From contig NC_054084.1 of assembly GCF_017562075.2 (NCBI RefSeq), positions 32,691,158 through 32,755,157 of the forward strand: a stretch of DNA of 64,000 nt, in the 5' to 3' direction. The notes under the pieces are model-generated. The model saw only the letters and a list, made by a program, of their open reading frames with translations. It searched no databases and was not told the origin of the DNA. Positions 27,762 to 38,058 of the stretch are shown in pieces. This DNA is from Anopheles merus (taxonomy: Eukaryota > Arthropoda > Insecta > Diptera > Culicidae). Within the stretch, counting starts at the first letter, position 1, and every line of letters starts with the position of its first letter. The position numbers and the translations under genes are program-made.

Positions 27762-29049
27762 TATACATCCAGCGTTGGTTAGTAACCGACAGCGAGCGGG
27801 TATCCTTTGAAACCGGCAACACTCGGAGAAACAGCTACATCACACGGTAGAAGCTGTTGAAACGCAATCTAACTAAGCTGGAAAAACTTCACGCGAGCTT
27901 ATTACATTATAAACCGTTCCTAAAAATAGCAAATAATAATGTTTATCAATCAACCGAGTGAAAGAAAGAAGCAAAACTTACCATGAATTAAGTATGAGTG
28001 CTAAGTATGACACCAGCATCCAACGCTGGTGCATGGTTCCAAAATATGAAGCCGTTACTTCGATCCCATGCTACGTGTGCTTCGACTTGCTGATATGTTA
28101 AATGGTATGAAACACGAACCGTTTGCAATTTTATCTCCTAGCTTCGAATAACAAACCAAACCGTTTTCCGCTTGCTATGCCTCTTGAAATGTAAATATTA
28201 AACACACATCAACAACAATCGTTCTCCAAGCCCAAGGTGTATGGAGACCAGGCTGCTCATAGCCTGTTTTTTAATTTCCAAATTTGTACGACACATCTTA
28301 ATATTAGTGACTTAATAGAATGGCATATTATGATTGAAACCCGTAACCGTTTAAATAGACTTAAAGCGACAACGTTTTTTGCGACAATTTCGCTCACGTT
28401 TTTGGTGAATTGCATTGATAAATTTGACACCGAGTAGATCAAAGTAGCTCAGTTTACCCAGTCAACCTGCTTGTTTTTTGTTTAAAAAAAAACATAAAAA
28501 AACAAGTTGAATTGTGCTCAATTTTATTTTTCTTTTAGTTTGGCATTAATCTGGCTGGAACAAACTGGATAATTTGATTCTATTTGGTGCAGCAGAATTA
28601 TTGCGCTAGGCAAGTAGCTCTGTTTGCAAAATTGGGCTACTTTCTGTCACGCGCGACGCTGCCGCCCTATGTCTTTTTGAACGGTAACGGAAAGACATCA
28701 CTATGGAATAGTTTGGATTATTTCGTCAAAATTTATTATTGTTCAATAGCATTTTATCTACACAATTTGATACATTATATATGCCTGTGATTGTATTAAC
28801 TGTTGGTTTTTACAATAACGAAATAATATGATCCAGTTTATACAAAAGTTGAAATTTATAAAAAATATAAATTTGACATTAATTAAATCGAAATTTTGAC
28901 GAGTAGATTTTAATTCTGTCCCATCGTTGAAACGGTAGCATCCTTTTGATGTAGTCGAACACTTCGCTGTTATCATTCAAGTGGATTGGAAGTCCGTTAT
29001 TGCGTGCCAAATTTTACTCTAAATTAAAAAAAAAAAAAACAAAAACAAA

Positions 29050-29682
29050 ATGGAAGCCTCGGGAAGTGGTAGTGGACAGCCGAAGCGGAAAACGTATGCG
29101 AAGCGGAAAACGTATGCGTCTACTGCTTGGAAGTTATTGAAGAAGGTTGAAGATCGACTTGTGTGCAACATCGATCCACAAAATGGCTGCCAGTATGAGC
29201 AGGCGCGTTATGAAGGAGGCAACTTCATACGCCATTTCCGGCTATGCCACGAAGAGCTGGCTCGGCTTCATGGGTTTTTCGACAAAGAAAACGAGCCCCC
29301 CAAGCGCAAAAAAGTGGTCGCTAAAAGATATGTTGCGATCGACCACGAAACTATGTTTCATGCTAGCGTTGATCTAGTCACAGTCAACAACCTCCCCTAT
29401 AGTTGTTTCGAATGGCCTGCTTTCCGGAAGGTTTGGGGTGCGTGTTGTGATGCACTAGGCATAGTTATAAATCGCGAGAACATTAAAACACACGTCCGAG
29501 CGGTTGTGTCACGTGTAGTGGATAGTCTCGCCAACGAAATGCGCGAGAAACTTATATGTTTGAAAGTGGATTCCGCTGTACGTTATAACAGGCATGTACT
29601 AGGAGTGAATGCCCAATACGAGCTGGACGGTATAATGGTGTGTCGTACCTTGGGTAAGTAAGTCGATTTACAAAAAATGTGC

Positions 29683-29759
<77 letters not shown>

Positions 29760-31715
29760 CTCTCTCTCTAAAGGTTCTGTTGGACTTTAATTTTGTTATG
29801 TTATCATTGTTATTGTTATTTTACAGCAATGCTAGAAGTCAACGAAAGCCAGACCGCCAAATTCATTAAAAACAGAATCCTAGATGTGTTAAAACGCTAC
29901 AAATTAAAGTTAGAACAGATTTTTTCGATTACAACCGACAATGGCGCAAATATGCTAGCAGCTGCCAAACAATTGCAACAACAGTTTGTTGCGGTTCAGG
30001 CGCAATTTCATGGGATGATCGACGATGAGGACACTACAGCTGAAGATAGCTTCATGGAAGCCTTAATGGGAGAGCTTTTTGAACAATTTACCATAACACG
30101 TTGTTCTATTCATACACTGCAGTTAGCTTTAAATGATGTTGTGAGAAATGAAGATGACTTCATTAGAACAATCACTAACATTGTGAAGCAATCGAGGAAA
30201 GTAAAATATAATCCCTTTTTCGACTGCCACAAGGAAAAGCGTCCTCCGCTGTGGTCGCCTACGCGTTGGGGTGGAAAATATAAAATGGTGCGGTTCATAG
30301 GCAAACGCGAGCAGTTTTTTACGACACTTGGAGAGCAGTACCCCGAACTAGGTAATTTTGTTAAATGTACTTTACCAAAATCAAAACTTTACCAAAATCA
30401 CACTAAACACATCTGTCCACTTCGGATAGAAAACATTCTTCTTGACCACAACCAAAAATTGCACAGTTAATCTAGATCTTGAACACACACTACATACATT
30501 CAGCTGCACATCTGTTCACTTCACAATCATTCATGTTTTCGTCATGCAGTGTAGTTCACTCTCTTACAAATAGTACCAACAATGTTACCCATCCCATCGA
30601 TCATTTCAGAATTTTCCTCCTTCCTCGTGGTTTAAACCATTATCTATCCATTACAATTATTGAAATGTTATTATTTGTATTATGCTTTATATTTATTCAG
30701 ATGTTAATTAGCAAAAATTCAAACTCTTCTTTTTATTCCTACCCAGTGATTGATGATGAGTCATGGACCATTATTAAAGAATACGAGGAGGCCTTCAGAC
30801 CTTTCTACAAGGTAACCAAGCTGATGCAAACTTTGCATCAGCCGTTTTCGGAGTTCTACATCCAATGGCTAAATGGTGTTCGTGAACTAAAACTTTTGAA
30901 AAACAATCGGTTTGTGACACCGTTATCAAACGGTTTGATGAACCGGTTGAACCTCCTAAAAGACAGCCAATTATTCCGAGCCGCATTGTATTTGGATCCT
31001 AGATTCAATTTCTTGGATTCTAAAGTATTCAGTCTTGAGGAAAAGGAATCAACCCAGGTAAGGATGTAAGGATACCGTCATACCGCTTTTTATATCGTTA
31101 TGAATGTCTTCTGACAATAATATGTCCTAAGGACAACACATTTCACCAGTTAGATAAAAACTTCATTATTAACAAAGTATTGTTATTGTCACTTTTCTAC
31201 AGGAGTATTTGATGCGAATTTGGGAGAGAGTCCATGCGCTTTGCTCTGCTAATAATGCACCGTTTGAACTATCACCCGATAATTCCATCAATGAATCTGC
31301 AGCATCCGTAGTAGAGGATTTGGACGATTTCCTTACCGATATGTACGGTGGCACGCTGAGCACATTGACACATAACTCTAAAACTGTAGATAGTATTCGG
31401 CAGCAGATCAAAATGCTGGAAATTGAGCCTCGACAACCACACACGTGCGATGTATGGAAGCACTGGTTGGCCAGAAAGGCATCACACCCGGAGCTTTTTG
31501 CTGTGGCTATGGTGGTGCTTTCTGCGCCGTCAAACCAAGCATCGGTCGAAAGAGCGTTTAGCGCTTTGGCTCTTGTGCTTACGAGCCATCGAACTGGCAT
31601 GGCTGATGATCTGTTGGAGAATACGTTGTTGGTTAAACTTAACCAGCCCATCGTTGAGAAAGTAATGCCAACGCTTTATCCTTGGAAGGACTTCAAGGAA
31701 AATATTAACCAATAA
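29050..31715 (+). CDS. hAT transposase, left copy, four exons, 650 aa
   Basis: Exons are 29050-29653, 29827-30351, 30747-31057 and 31203-31715. All introns have GT-AG ends and phases match, giving 1953 nt including the stop. The start ATG at 29050 has an AAAATGG context and opens the only frame running into the transposase. Residues 39-67 hold a Cys/His zinc-finger-like cluster (C39, C47, H62, H67), then a basic PPKRKKV nuclear-localisation-like stretch (about 83-89). The RNase-H-like core shows candidate acidic residues D174 (LKVDSAVRYN, exon 1) and D239 (ITTDNGANM, exon 2), with CSIHTLQLAL and SPTRWGGKY blocks between D239 and the C-terminus. The C-terminal hAT dimerisation region has SNQASVERAFS, candidate E596, and LLVKLN. 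No stop or frameshift breaks the spliced frame, so it looks functional. The product would cut at the TIRs and integrate the element with 8-bp duplications. The family within hAT is not assigned. Confidence 0.9.
29682..29757. repeat. (TA)n tract in transposase intron 1, left copy
   Basis: About 75 bp of nearly pure TA with one ATAC interruption, inside intron 1 (29654-29826). The right-arm counterpart lacks that interruption and differs in length by 3 bp. Confidence 0.95.
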
Positions 31716-32066
31716 TAGTGATCGAATTGATACCAGTTAGTATGACTAATTTATATGAACTCATGTGTATATAGTTATGAATATTTTAACTTTATAGTTA
31801 GCACTTTTTCAGTATTTTATTAGCTTTCATTGTCACCATTGAATTTTTACTGAAAAGTAGTATAGACTGTTATGAATTTTGATGTGTATATATTTATGAA
31901 TTATTTAGCTTTACTTAGTACTTTACCTTTTCCAGAGCGTTAGTACTCTACCAGTACCAGTTTATTAGTTTTGCAAACCTGAATTTCTATTTATTAGTAT
32001 TACTAACTGTTATGAATTTAGATGTATATTATTTCGTATGGTTATTCGTAGCTATTATACTATTTA

Positions 32067-32072
32067 AATAAA
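32067..32072 (+). terminator. Candidate polyadenylation signal, left transposase gene
   Basis: AATAAA about 350 bp after the stop codon, within AT-rich 3' sequence near the inner edge of the left arm. Confidence 0.5.
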
Positions 32073-32113
32073 GAGAGATGAACTACAGACACATAATATA
32101 AGTATTGCTCATT

Positions 32114-32140
32114 TTTTGTTAACGTTTGATAGTAGTTTAT
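32114..32140 (+). repeat. Inner 27-bp extension of the left arm
   Basis: TTTGTTAACGTTTGAT and the flanking bases here match the reverse complement of 34629-34655, on the far side of the right-arm MITE. The arm originally ended at about 32140, and the right arm was later split by that MITE. Confidence 0.8.
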
Positions 32141-32396
32141 AATCACTAGAGCTTAACACACCATTACTTTTGGATTTTTTTTCTTTTCCACAGCACAAAA
32201 AGTGATGTACATAATATAAGCAATTTAGCTCCCTAATTTGAAATTCCACCTTTTAACCTTCACCTGTATTATCCTGGACAGATATATTTTTCATTTAAAT
32301 AATTAACTTATTTGGATTATGTCCAAAATTTTTACTTCACATCCTAGGAATGCTTTTAATTCAGTATACCAAAAATTGGGTTTCAGCATTTTTTTA

Positions 32397-32483
32397 CACT
32401 ATACGCTCGGTAATAAGTACCTTTCTAATCCACATGCTCGATAATCTGCACTCAATCAAGTGCGGATTACCGAGCGTATACTG
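32397..32483. mobile_element. Short TA-flanked MITE (87 bp)
   Basis: The ends are CACTATACGCTCGGTAAT and, inverted, CAGTATACGCTCGGTAAT, one mismatch in 18. TA precedes it (32395-32396) and follows it (32484-32485). The second TA is also the left TA of the next element. TA duplication suggests a Tc1/mariner-type source; it encodes nothing. Confidence 0.75.
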
Positions 32484-32485
32484 TA

Positions 32486-32707
32486 CAGGCGGTCACTTAA
32501 TGAATTATTTGATATGATTCTGACTGAATATAACAATTTTAAACCTTTTGAAATAGTTATTAACATTCGATCGAAACGGAAATTATTTGGCAATTTACAA
32601 TTTATGTGTCAAATCAGTACAATTTGCTCAAAGCACTGTCAAATTTAGAAAACCGTGTATCTCCGAATCCGCGTATAAGAGGTACCGTGTATCTCGGGGA
32701 CCGCCTG
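32486..32707. mobile_element. TA-flanked MITE with CAGGCGGTC ends (222 bp)
   Basis: Begins CAGGCGGTC and ends GACCGCCTG with TA on both sides (32484-32485 and 32708-32709). The 3' part holds CCGTGTATCTCCGAATCCGC, which recurs in diverged form near 34239 in the neighbouring element, so both belong to one family. Non-coding. Confidence 0.8.
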
Positions 32708-32786
32708 TACTGATCTACAGGCTGTTCCCGAGATACGCTATTAATGTGGACAGAAAAGAAACTTCATATCTCGATTTTCTGCGTAA

Positions 32787-33079
32787 GGTAATGGTCAGAA
32801 CTTCGCCGCATGCGGCAAGAAAAGAGTTTTCTTAATTTTCTAGCTTTTCAAGGTATTATAATGATATTTTGTTGTTTCTTTATAAAGATAATCATTCATT
32901 GATATGATTTTAGGCATTTGACATCTGAAATATAATCGCATGCGGCGATGCGGAAAATCAAATGATTTTGATTTTGCCGCATCGTCGCATGCGGCAGATT
33001 CGCAAGTGCTGTCATTAACGTCAAATCCCATACAAAAGCTTGCGGCAAAATCGCATGCGGCGAAGTTCTGACCGCTGCC
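32787..33079. mobile_element. TAA-flanked MITE, Harbinger-like (293 bp)
   Basis: Ends share the block GGTCAGAACTTCGCCGCATG (left) and its inverse (right), after a diverged GGTAAT/GGCAGC start. TAA flanks it at 32784-32786 and 33080-33082. A 3-bp TWA duplication is typical of PIF/Harbinger and Tourist-like MITEs. The interior carries several GCATGCGGC motifs in both directions. No coding capacity. Confidence 0.75.
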
Positions 33080-33082
33080 TAA

Positions 33083-33253
33083 GGGCGGTGGCAACGCTGA
33101 TCGGATGCGATTTTATCGGATGAGATTTATATGGGATTTGACAGATAACGTCGGACGTGCGATTTCGTCGTCCGACGTTATCTGTCAAATCCCATATAAA
33201 TATTTGACTGGCCGTCCGATAAAATCGCATGCGAAAAAGCGTTGCCACCGCCC
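33083..33253. mobile_element. TAA-flanked hairpin MITE (171 bp)
   Basis: Ends are GGGCGGTGGCAACGCT and its inverse, with TAA at 33080-33082 and 33254-33256. The interior is itself palindromic: GACAGATAACGTCGGACG meets its inverse after a short loop near 33160. The whole element can fold into one long hairpin. Non-coding, Harbinger-like by target duplication and G-rich end. Confidence 0.85.
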
Positions 33254-33256
33254 TAA

Positions 33257-33810
33257 GAGAGCGGTACTTGTTCCGACGCAATGCGTTGCGATTTTGCCAA
33301 AATGTATGGGATTTGACAGACGCATGCGTTAACGACGCACGACGCAGCGTCAAAGTAGAAAAATTTCTATTTCGACGCACGTCGTGATGCGTCTGTCAAA
33401 ATGGTTTAACCATATCGGGTGAAAATCGATATTTTTTCACGTTAAATTGTTTCGAGCGCAGTTTTGCGTGTAATTGGACTACTAAATAATTTTATTAACA
33501 AAACAAAATAAATGTAATGAAAGTAATTTCGTAATTGCTGCAAAACAGGTGTGTGCGGATCAGTATGCAATATGCAATAAACAAGCGAAAACATGTTTTG
33601 CATGTTTTGAGCAGAACTGGAAATGATTTTACAGTTGTAATTTAACATTATAATCACATCAGTACCTATAAATAAGAGGCATTATTGCTGTTTGTTGATT
33701 TTTTTCTTTGTAAAATGCGTTGCCATATCCATGCAGAACGCAGCGAACAGATACCAGCATGCGTCACGCAATGCGTTGCGATACGCTGCGTCGAAACAAG
33801 TACCAAGCCC
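33257..33810. mobile_element. TAA-flanked MITE (554 bp)
   Basis: The left end, from GAGAGCGGTACTTGTTCCGACGC, matches the inverse of the right end (GGGCTTGGTACTTGTTTCGACGC) with a few mismatches. TAA is present at 33254-33256 and 33811-33813. Both ends carry GCAATGCGTTGCGAT, itself partly palindromic. Non-coding. Confidence 0.75.
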
Positions 33811-33828
33811 TAAGTCAAATCACGCGTC

Positions 33829-34137
33829 CTGTCAAAAAGTGATGTTTAAAATTGATTATTAAAAGCTGCTATGCAACCACTTGGTCTACATACACTTTGA
33901 TTCTAGATTCCACCACCTAATCTCTTTAATGCACCTTGCGGTAAATGTAAACAACACCGTGTTTTGTCATTTTTTTCTGCAGGTACTCGAATCTAATTCT
34001 AGCTTTGAGGCTAGAATAATCTAGACTGAAAATTGCAGGCTATTTATTTGTGTGGTTTTGTATGGAGTGTTTACATGATTTCAGCCTCCAACTTTCAAAC
34101 TCCATACAAAAAGCTGACTAGAATCGTGATGGACCCC
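33829..34137 (+). repeat. Truncated copy of the GGG-ended repeat family
   Basis: From GTCAAAAAGTGATG to GGACCCC this matches the 3' half of the repeats at 45704-46239 (inverted) and 51077-51528 (same strand). Shared landmarks are CTAGCTTTGAGGCTAGAATA-type sequence, TTGCAGGCTA and AACTCCATACAAAAA. The 5' half is missing. Confidence 0.75.
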
Positions 34138-34628
34138 ATTTCTGGATTTATAGCGGTTTCAATGTGTTATCAAAAATGCAATTTATACTGAACTTGAAGC
34201 GAATTGTAGTTGTTTGACATTTGATCTGTCTAATTAAGAAACCCGCGTATCTCCGAATGCTTGTATGTCGAGAACCGCGTAACTCGGGAACAGACTATAT
34301 GCGAATTCGCAATAAGCGATTCCTATAAATTTGACAGCTTCATGTGTTTTTTAAAAACAATTTAAACATTATGATTTTTATGATTTTTATTGCTTCAAAT
34401 GAGCGACAGCGTGGGCGACATCTGTCAATCTCTGCTAACAGGCCATGTAGTCTCATAACTTGTTTTTTCTTAAACCAGATTTTATCTTTCCTTTTTGACA
34501 GGACTAGTAACATGACGAATACATAAAACATTCTCAAAATCTTAATTATCTTTACTTAAAGTTCTTCAAACATTTGAAATGCTGTTTGGATATTGCTTGT
34601 AAGCTTAATCCTATCTAGAGCATTAAAT

Positions 34629-34655
34629 AATAAACTGCTATCAAACGTTAACAAA
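34629..34655 (-). repeat. Inner 27-bp extension of the right arm
   Basis: Matches the reverse complement of 32114-32140 with one or two differences. It is now separated from the rest of the right arm by the 338-bp MITE. Confidence 0.8.
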
Positions 34656-34658
34656 TAA

Positions 34659-34996
34659 GGGCCTTATGAGACGGAGGAAAATACTGTATTTCGGTTTTGG
34701 AATGTATCCTTCAAACAGGGCTTGACAGATAGATGCCAGTCGGAAAATCGGAATTCGGTATCCTCAATTCCGATTTGCTCGAAAGTGGTTTTTACTGTCA
34801 ATGTCGGTGGAGCGTATTGAATTTATTGATAACGAACACAACGAATGATTCTTTCGGATGAAGCCAAAAAAATCAATAAATCAAATAATAAATGTTAAAT
34901 GTGACAACAAGAAAGTTTTTTTTGTGCCAAAGTCTAGGATTGACAGATAAATGCCAAATGAGAAATGACAGTATTTTCCTCCGTCTTATAAGGCCG
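34659..34996. mobile_element. Harbinger-like MITE present only in the right arm (338 bp)
   Basis: The left end GGGCCTTATGAGACGGAGG and the inverse of the right end (CGGCCTTATAAGACGGAGG) form a TIR that continues to ACTGT. TAA flanks it at 34656-34658 and 34997-34999. The left arm at 32111-32117 keeps the uninterrupted site, so this insertion came after the duplication or differed between the parental copies. Non-coding. Confidence 0.88.
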
Positions 34997-35038
34997 TAAT
35001 GAGCAATACTTATATTATGTGTCTGTAGTTCATCTCTC

Positions 35039-35044
35039 TTTATT
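35039..35044 (-). terminator. Candidate polyadenylation signal, right transposase gene
   Basis: Mirror of the left-arm AATAAA, about 350 bp past the stop codon. Confidence 0.5.
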
Positions 35045-35395
35045 TAAATAGTATAATAGCTACGAATAACCATACGAAATAATATACATCTAAATTCATA
35101 ACAGTTAGTAATACTAATAAATAGAAATTCAGGTTTGCAAAACTAATAAACTGGTACTGGTAGAGTACTAACGCTCTGGAAAAGGTAAAGTACTAAGTAA
35201 AGCTAAATAATTCATAAATATATACACATCAAAATTCATAACAGTCTATACTACTTTTCAGTAAAAATTCAATGGTGACAATGAAAGCTAATAAAATACT
35301 GAAAAAGTGCTAACTATAAAGTTAAAATATTCATAACTATATACACATGAGTTCATATAAATTAGTCATACTAACTGGTATCAATTCGATCACTA

Positions 35396-37351
35396 TTATT
35401 GGTTAATATTTTCCTTGAAGTCCTTCCAAGGATAAAGCGTTGGCATTACTTTCTCAACGATGGGCTGGTTAAGTTTAACCAACAACGTATTCTCCAACAG
35501 ATCATCAGCCATGCCAGTTCGATGGCTCGTAAGCACAAGAGCCAAAGCGCTAAACGCTCTTTCGACCGATGCTTGGTTTGACGGCGCAGAAAGCACCACC
35601 ATAGCCACAGCAAAAAGCTCCGGGTGTGATGCCTTTCTGGCCAACCAGTGCTTCCATACATCGCACGTGTGTGGTTGTCGAGGCTCAATTTCCAGCATTT
35701 TGATCTGCTGCCGAATACTATCTACAGTTTTAGAGTTATGTGTCAATGTGCTCAGCGTGCCACCGTACATATCGGTAAGGAAATCGTCCAAATCCTCTAC
35801 TACGGATGCTGCAGATTCATTGATGGAATTATCGGGTGATAGTTCAAACGGTGCATTATTAGCAGAGCAAAGCGCATGGACTCTCTCCCAAATTCGCATC
35901 AAATACTCCTGTAGAAAAGTGACAATAACAATACTTTGTTAATAATGAAGTTTTTATCTAACTGGTGAAATGTGTTGTCCTTAGGACATATTATTGTCAG
36001 AAGACATTCATAACGATATAAAAAGCGGTATGACGGTATCCTTACATCCTTACCTGGGTTGATTCCTTTTCCTCAAGACTGAATACTTTAGAATCCAAGA
36101 AATTGAATCTAGGATCCAAATACAATGCGGCTCGGAATAATTGGCTGTCTTTTAGGAGGTTCAACCGGTTCATCAAACCGTTTGATAACGGTGTCACAAA
36201 CCGATTGTTTTTCAAAAGTTTTAGTTCACGAACACCATTTAGCCATTGGATGTAGAACTCCGAAAACGGCTGATGCAAAGTTTGCATCAGCTTGGTTACC
36301 TTGTAGAAAGGTCTGAAGGCCTCCTCGTATTCTTTAATAATGGTCCATGACTCATCATCAATCACTGGGTAGGAATAAAAAGAAGAGTTTGAATTTTTGC
36401 TAATTAACATCTGAATAAATATAAAGCATAATACAAATAATAACATTTCAATAATTGTAATGGATAGATAATGGTTTAAACCACGAGGAAGGAGGAAAAT
36501 TCTGAAATGATCGATGGGATGGGTAACATTGTTGGTACTATTTGTAAGAGAGTGAACTACACTGCATGACGAAAACATGAATGATTGTGAAGTGAACAGA
36601 TGTGCAGCTGAATGTATGTAGTGTGTGTTCAAGATCTAGATTAACTGTGCAATTTTTGGTTGTGGTCAAGAAGAATGTTTTCTATCCGAAGTGGACAGAT
36701 GTGTTTAGTGTGATTTTGGTAAAGTTTTGATTTTGGTAAAGTACATTTAACAAAATTACCTAGTTCGGGGTACTGCTCTCCAAGTGTCGTAAAAAACTGC
36801 TCGCGTTTGCCTATGAACCGCACCATTTTATATTTTCCACCCCAACGCGTAGGCGACCACAGCGGAGGACGCTTTTCCTTGTGGCAGTCGAAAAAGGGAT
36901 TATATTTTACTTTCCTCGATTGCTTCACAATGTTAGTGATTGTTCTAATGAAGTCATCTTCATTTCTCACAACATCATTTAAAGCTAACTGCAGTGTATG
37001 AATAGAACAACGTGTTATGGTAAATTGTTCAAAAAGCTCTCCCATTAAGGCTTCCATGAAGCTATCTTCAGCTGTAGTGTCCTCATCGTCGATCATCCCA
37101 TGAAATTGCGCCTGAACCGCAACAAACTGTTGTTGCAATTGTTTGGCAGCTGCTAGCATATTTGCGCCATTGTCGGTTGTAATCGAAAAAATCTGTTCTA
37201 ACTTTAATTTGTAGCGTTTTAACACATCTAGGATTCTGTTTTTAATGAATTTGGCGGTCTGGCTTTCGTTGACTTCTAGCATTGCTGTAAAATAACAATA
37301 ACAATGATAACATAACAAAATTAAAGTCCAACAGAACCTTTAGAGAGAGAG

Positions 37352-37430
<79 letters not shown>

Positions 37431-38058
37431 TTTTTTGTAAATCGACTTACTTACCCAAGGTACGACACACCATTATACCGTCCAGCTCGTATTGGGCATT
37501 CACTCCTAGTACATGCCTGTTATAACGTACAGCGGAATCCACTTTCAAACATATAAGTTTCTCGCGCATTTCGTTGGCGAGACTATCCACTACACGTGAC
37601 ACAACCGCTCGGACGTGTGTTTTAATGTTCTCGCGATTTATAACTATGCCTAGTGCATCACAACACGCACCCCAAACCTTCCGGAAAGCAGGCCATTCGA
37701 AACAACTATAGGGGAGGTTGTTGACTGTGACTAGATCAACGCTAGCATGAAACATAGTTTCGTGGTCGATCGCAACATATCTTTTAGCGACCACTTTTTT
37801 GCGCTTGGGGGGCTCGTTTTCTTTGTCGAAAAACCCATGAAGCCGAGCCAGCTCTTCGTGGCATAGCCGGAAATGGCGTATGAAGTTGCCTCCTTCATAA
37901 CGCGCCTGCTCATACTGGCAGCCATTTTGTGGATCGATGTTGCACACAAGTCGATCTTCAACCTTCTTCAATAACTTCCAAGCAGTAGACGCATACGTTT
38001 TCCGCTTCGCATACGTTTTCCGCTTCGGCTGTCCACTACCACTTCCCGAGGCTTCCAT
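35396..38058 (-). CDS. hAT transposase, right copy, four exons, 650 aa
   Basis: Mirror of the left gene. In transcript order the exons are 37455-38058, 36760-37284, 36054-36364 and 35396-35908. Splice sites and spliced frame are the same, and the open frames are identical to the left copy. The zinc-finger-like cluster, candidate D174/D239/E596 and the dimerisation block are all intact. The 2-bp difference in the poly-A tract joins an upstream ATG at 38106 in frame. I keep the start at 38058 because the same extension is out of frame in the left copy and is mostly Lys/Asn from poly-A. The gene converges on its twin. Read-through past either poly-A signal and across the 2.9-kb spacer would make transcripts antisense to the other copy. 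Confidence 0.9.
37354..37426. repeat. (TA)n tract in transposase intron 1, right copy
   Basis: Mirror of the left tract, here an uninterrupted TA run, showing that the arms have begun to diverge at fast-evolving sites. Confidence 0.95.

Larger units (their letters stand above)
25800..32113 (+). repeat. Left arm of the 6.3-kb inverted repeat
   Basis: This segment is the reverse complement of 34998-41306. The sum of mirrored coordinates is constant at 67106 from the outer edge to about 28790, 67108 across transposase exon 1, and 67111 beyond the (TA)n intron. Only two small length changes (a poly-A tract near 29028 and the TA tract) therefore separate the arms. All longer open frames in one arm recur with identical protein sequence in the other. 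At the outer edge a substitution near 25819 and then loss of match after ATATTT mark the boundary. A 27-bp inner extension of the match is listed separately. Confidence 0.95.
32718..34297. mobile_element. TA-flanked MITE of the same family, enlarged by nested insertions
   Basis: Begins CAGGCTGTTCCCGAGATACGC at 32718. It ends with the inverted diverged copy CGTAACTCGGGAACAGACTA, flanked by TA at 32716-32717 and 34298-34299. Inside lie three Harbinger-like MITEs (32787-33810) and a truncated GGG-ended repeat (about 33829-34137). Without them a few hundred bases remain, close to the 222-bp relative. Confidence 0.65.
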
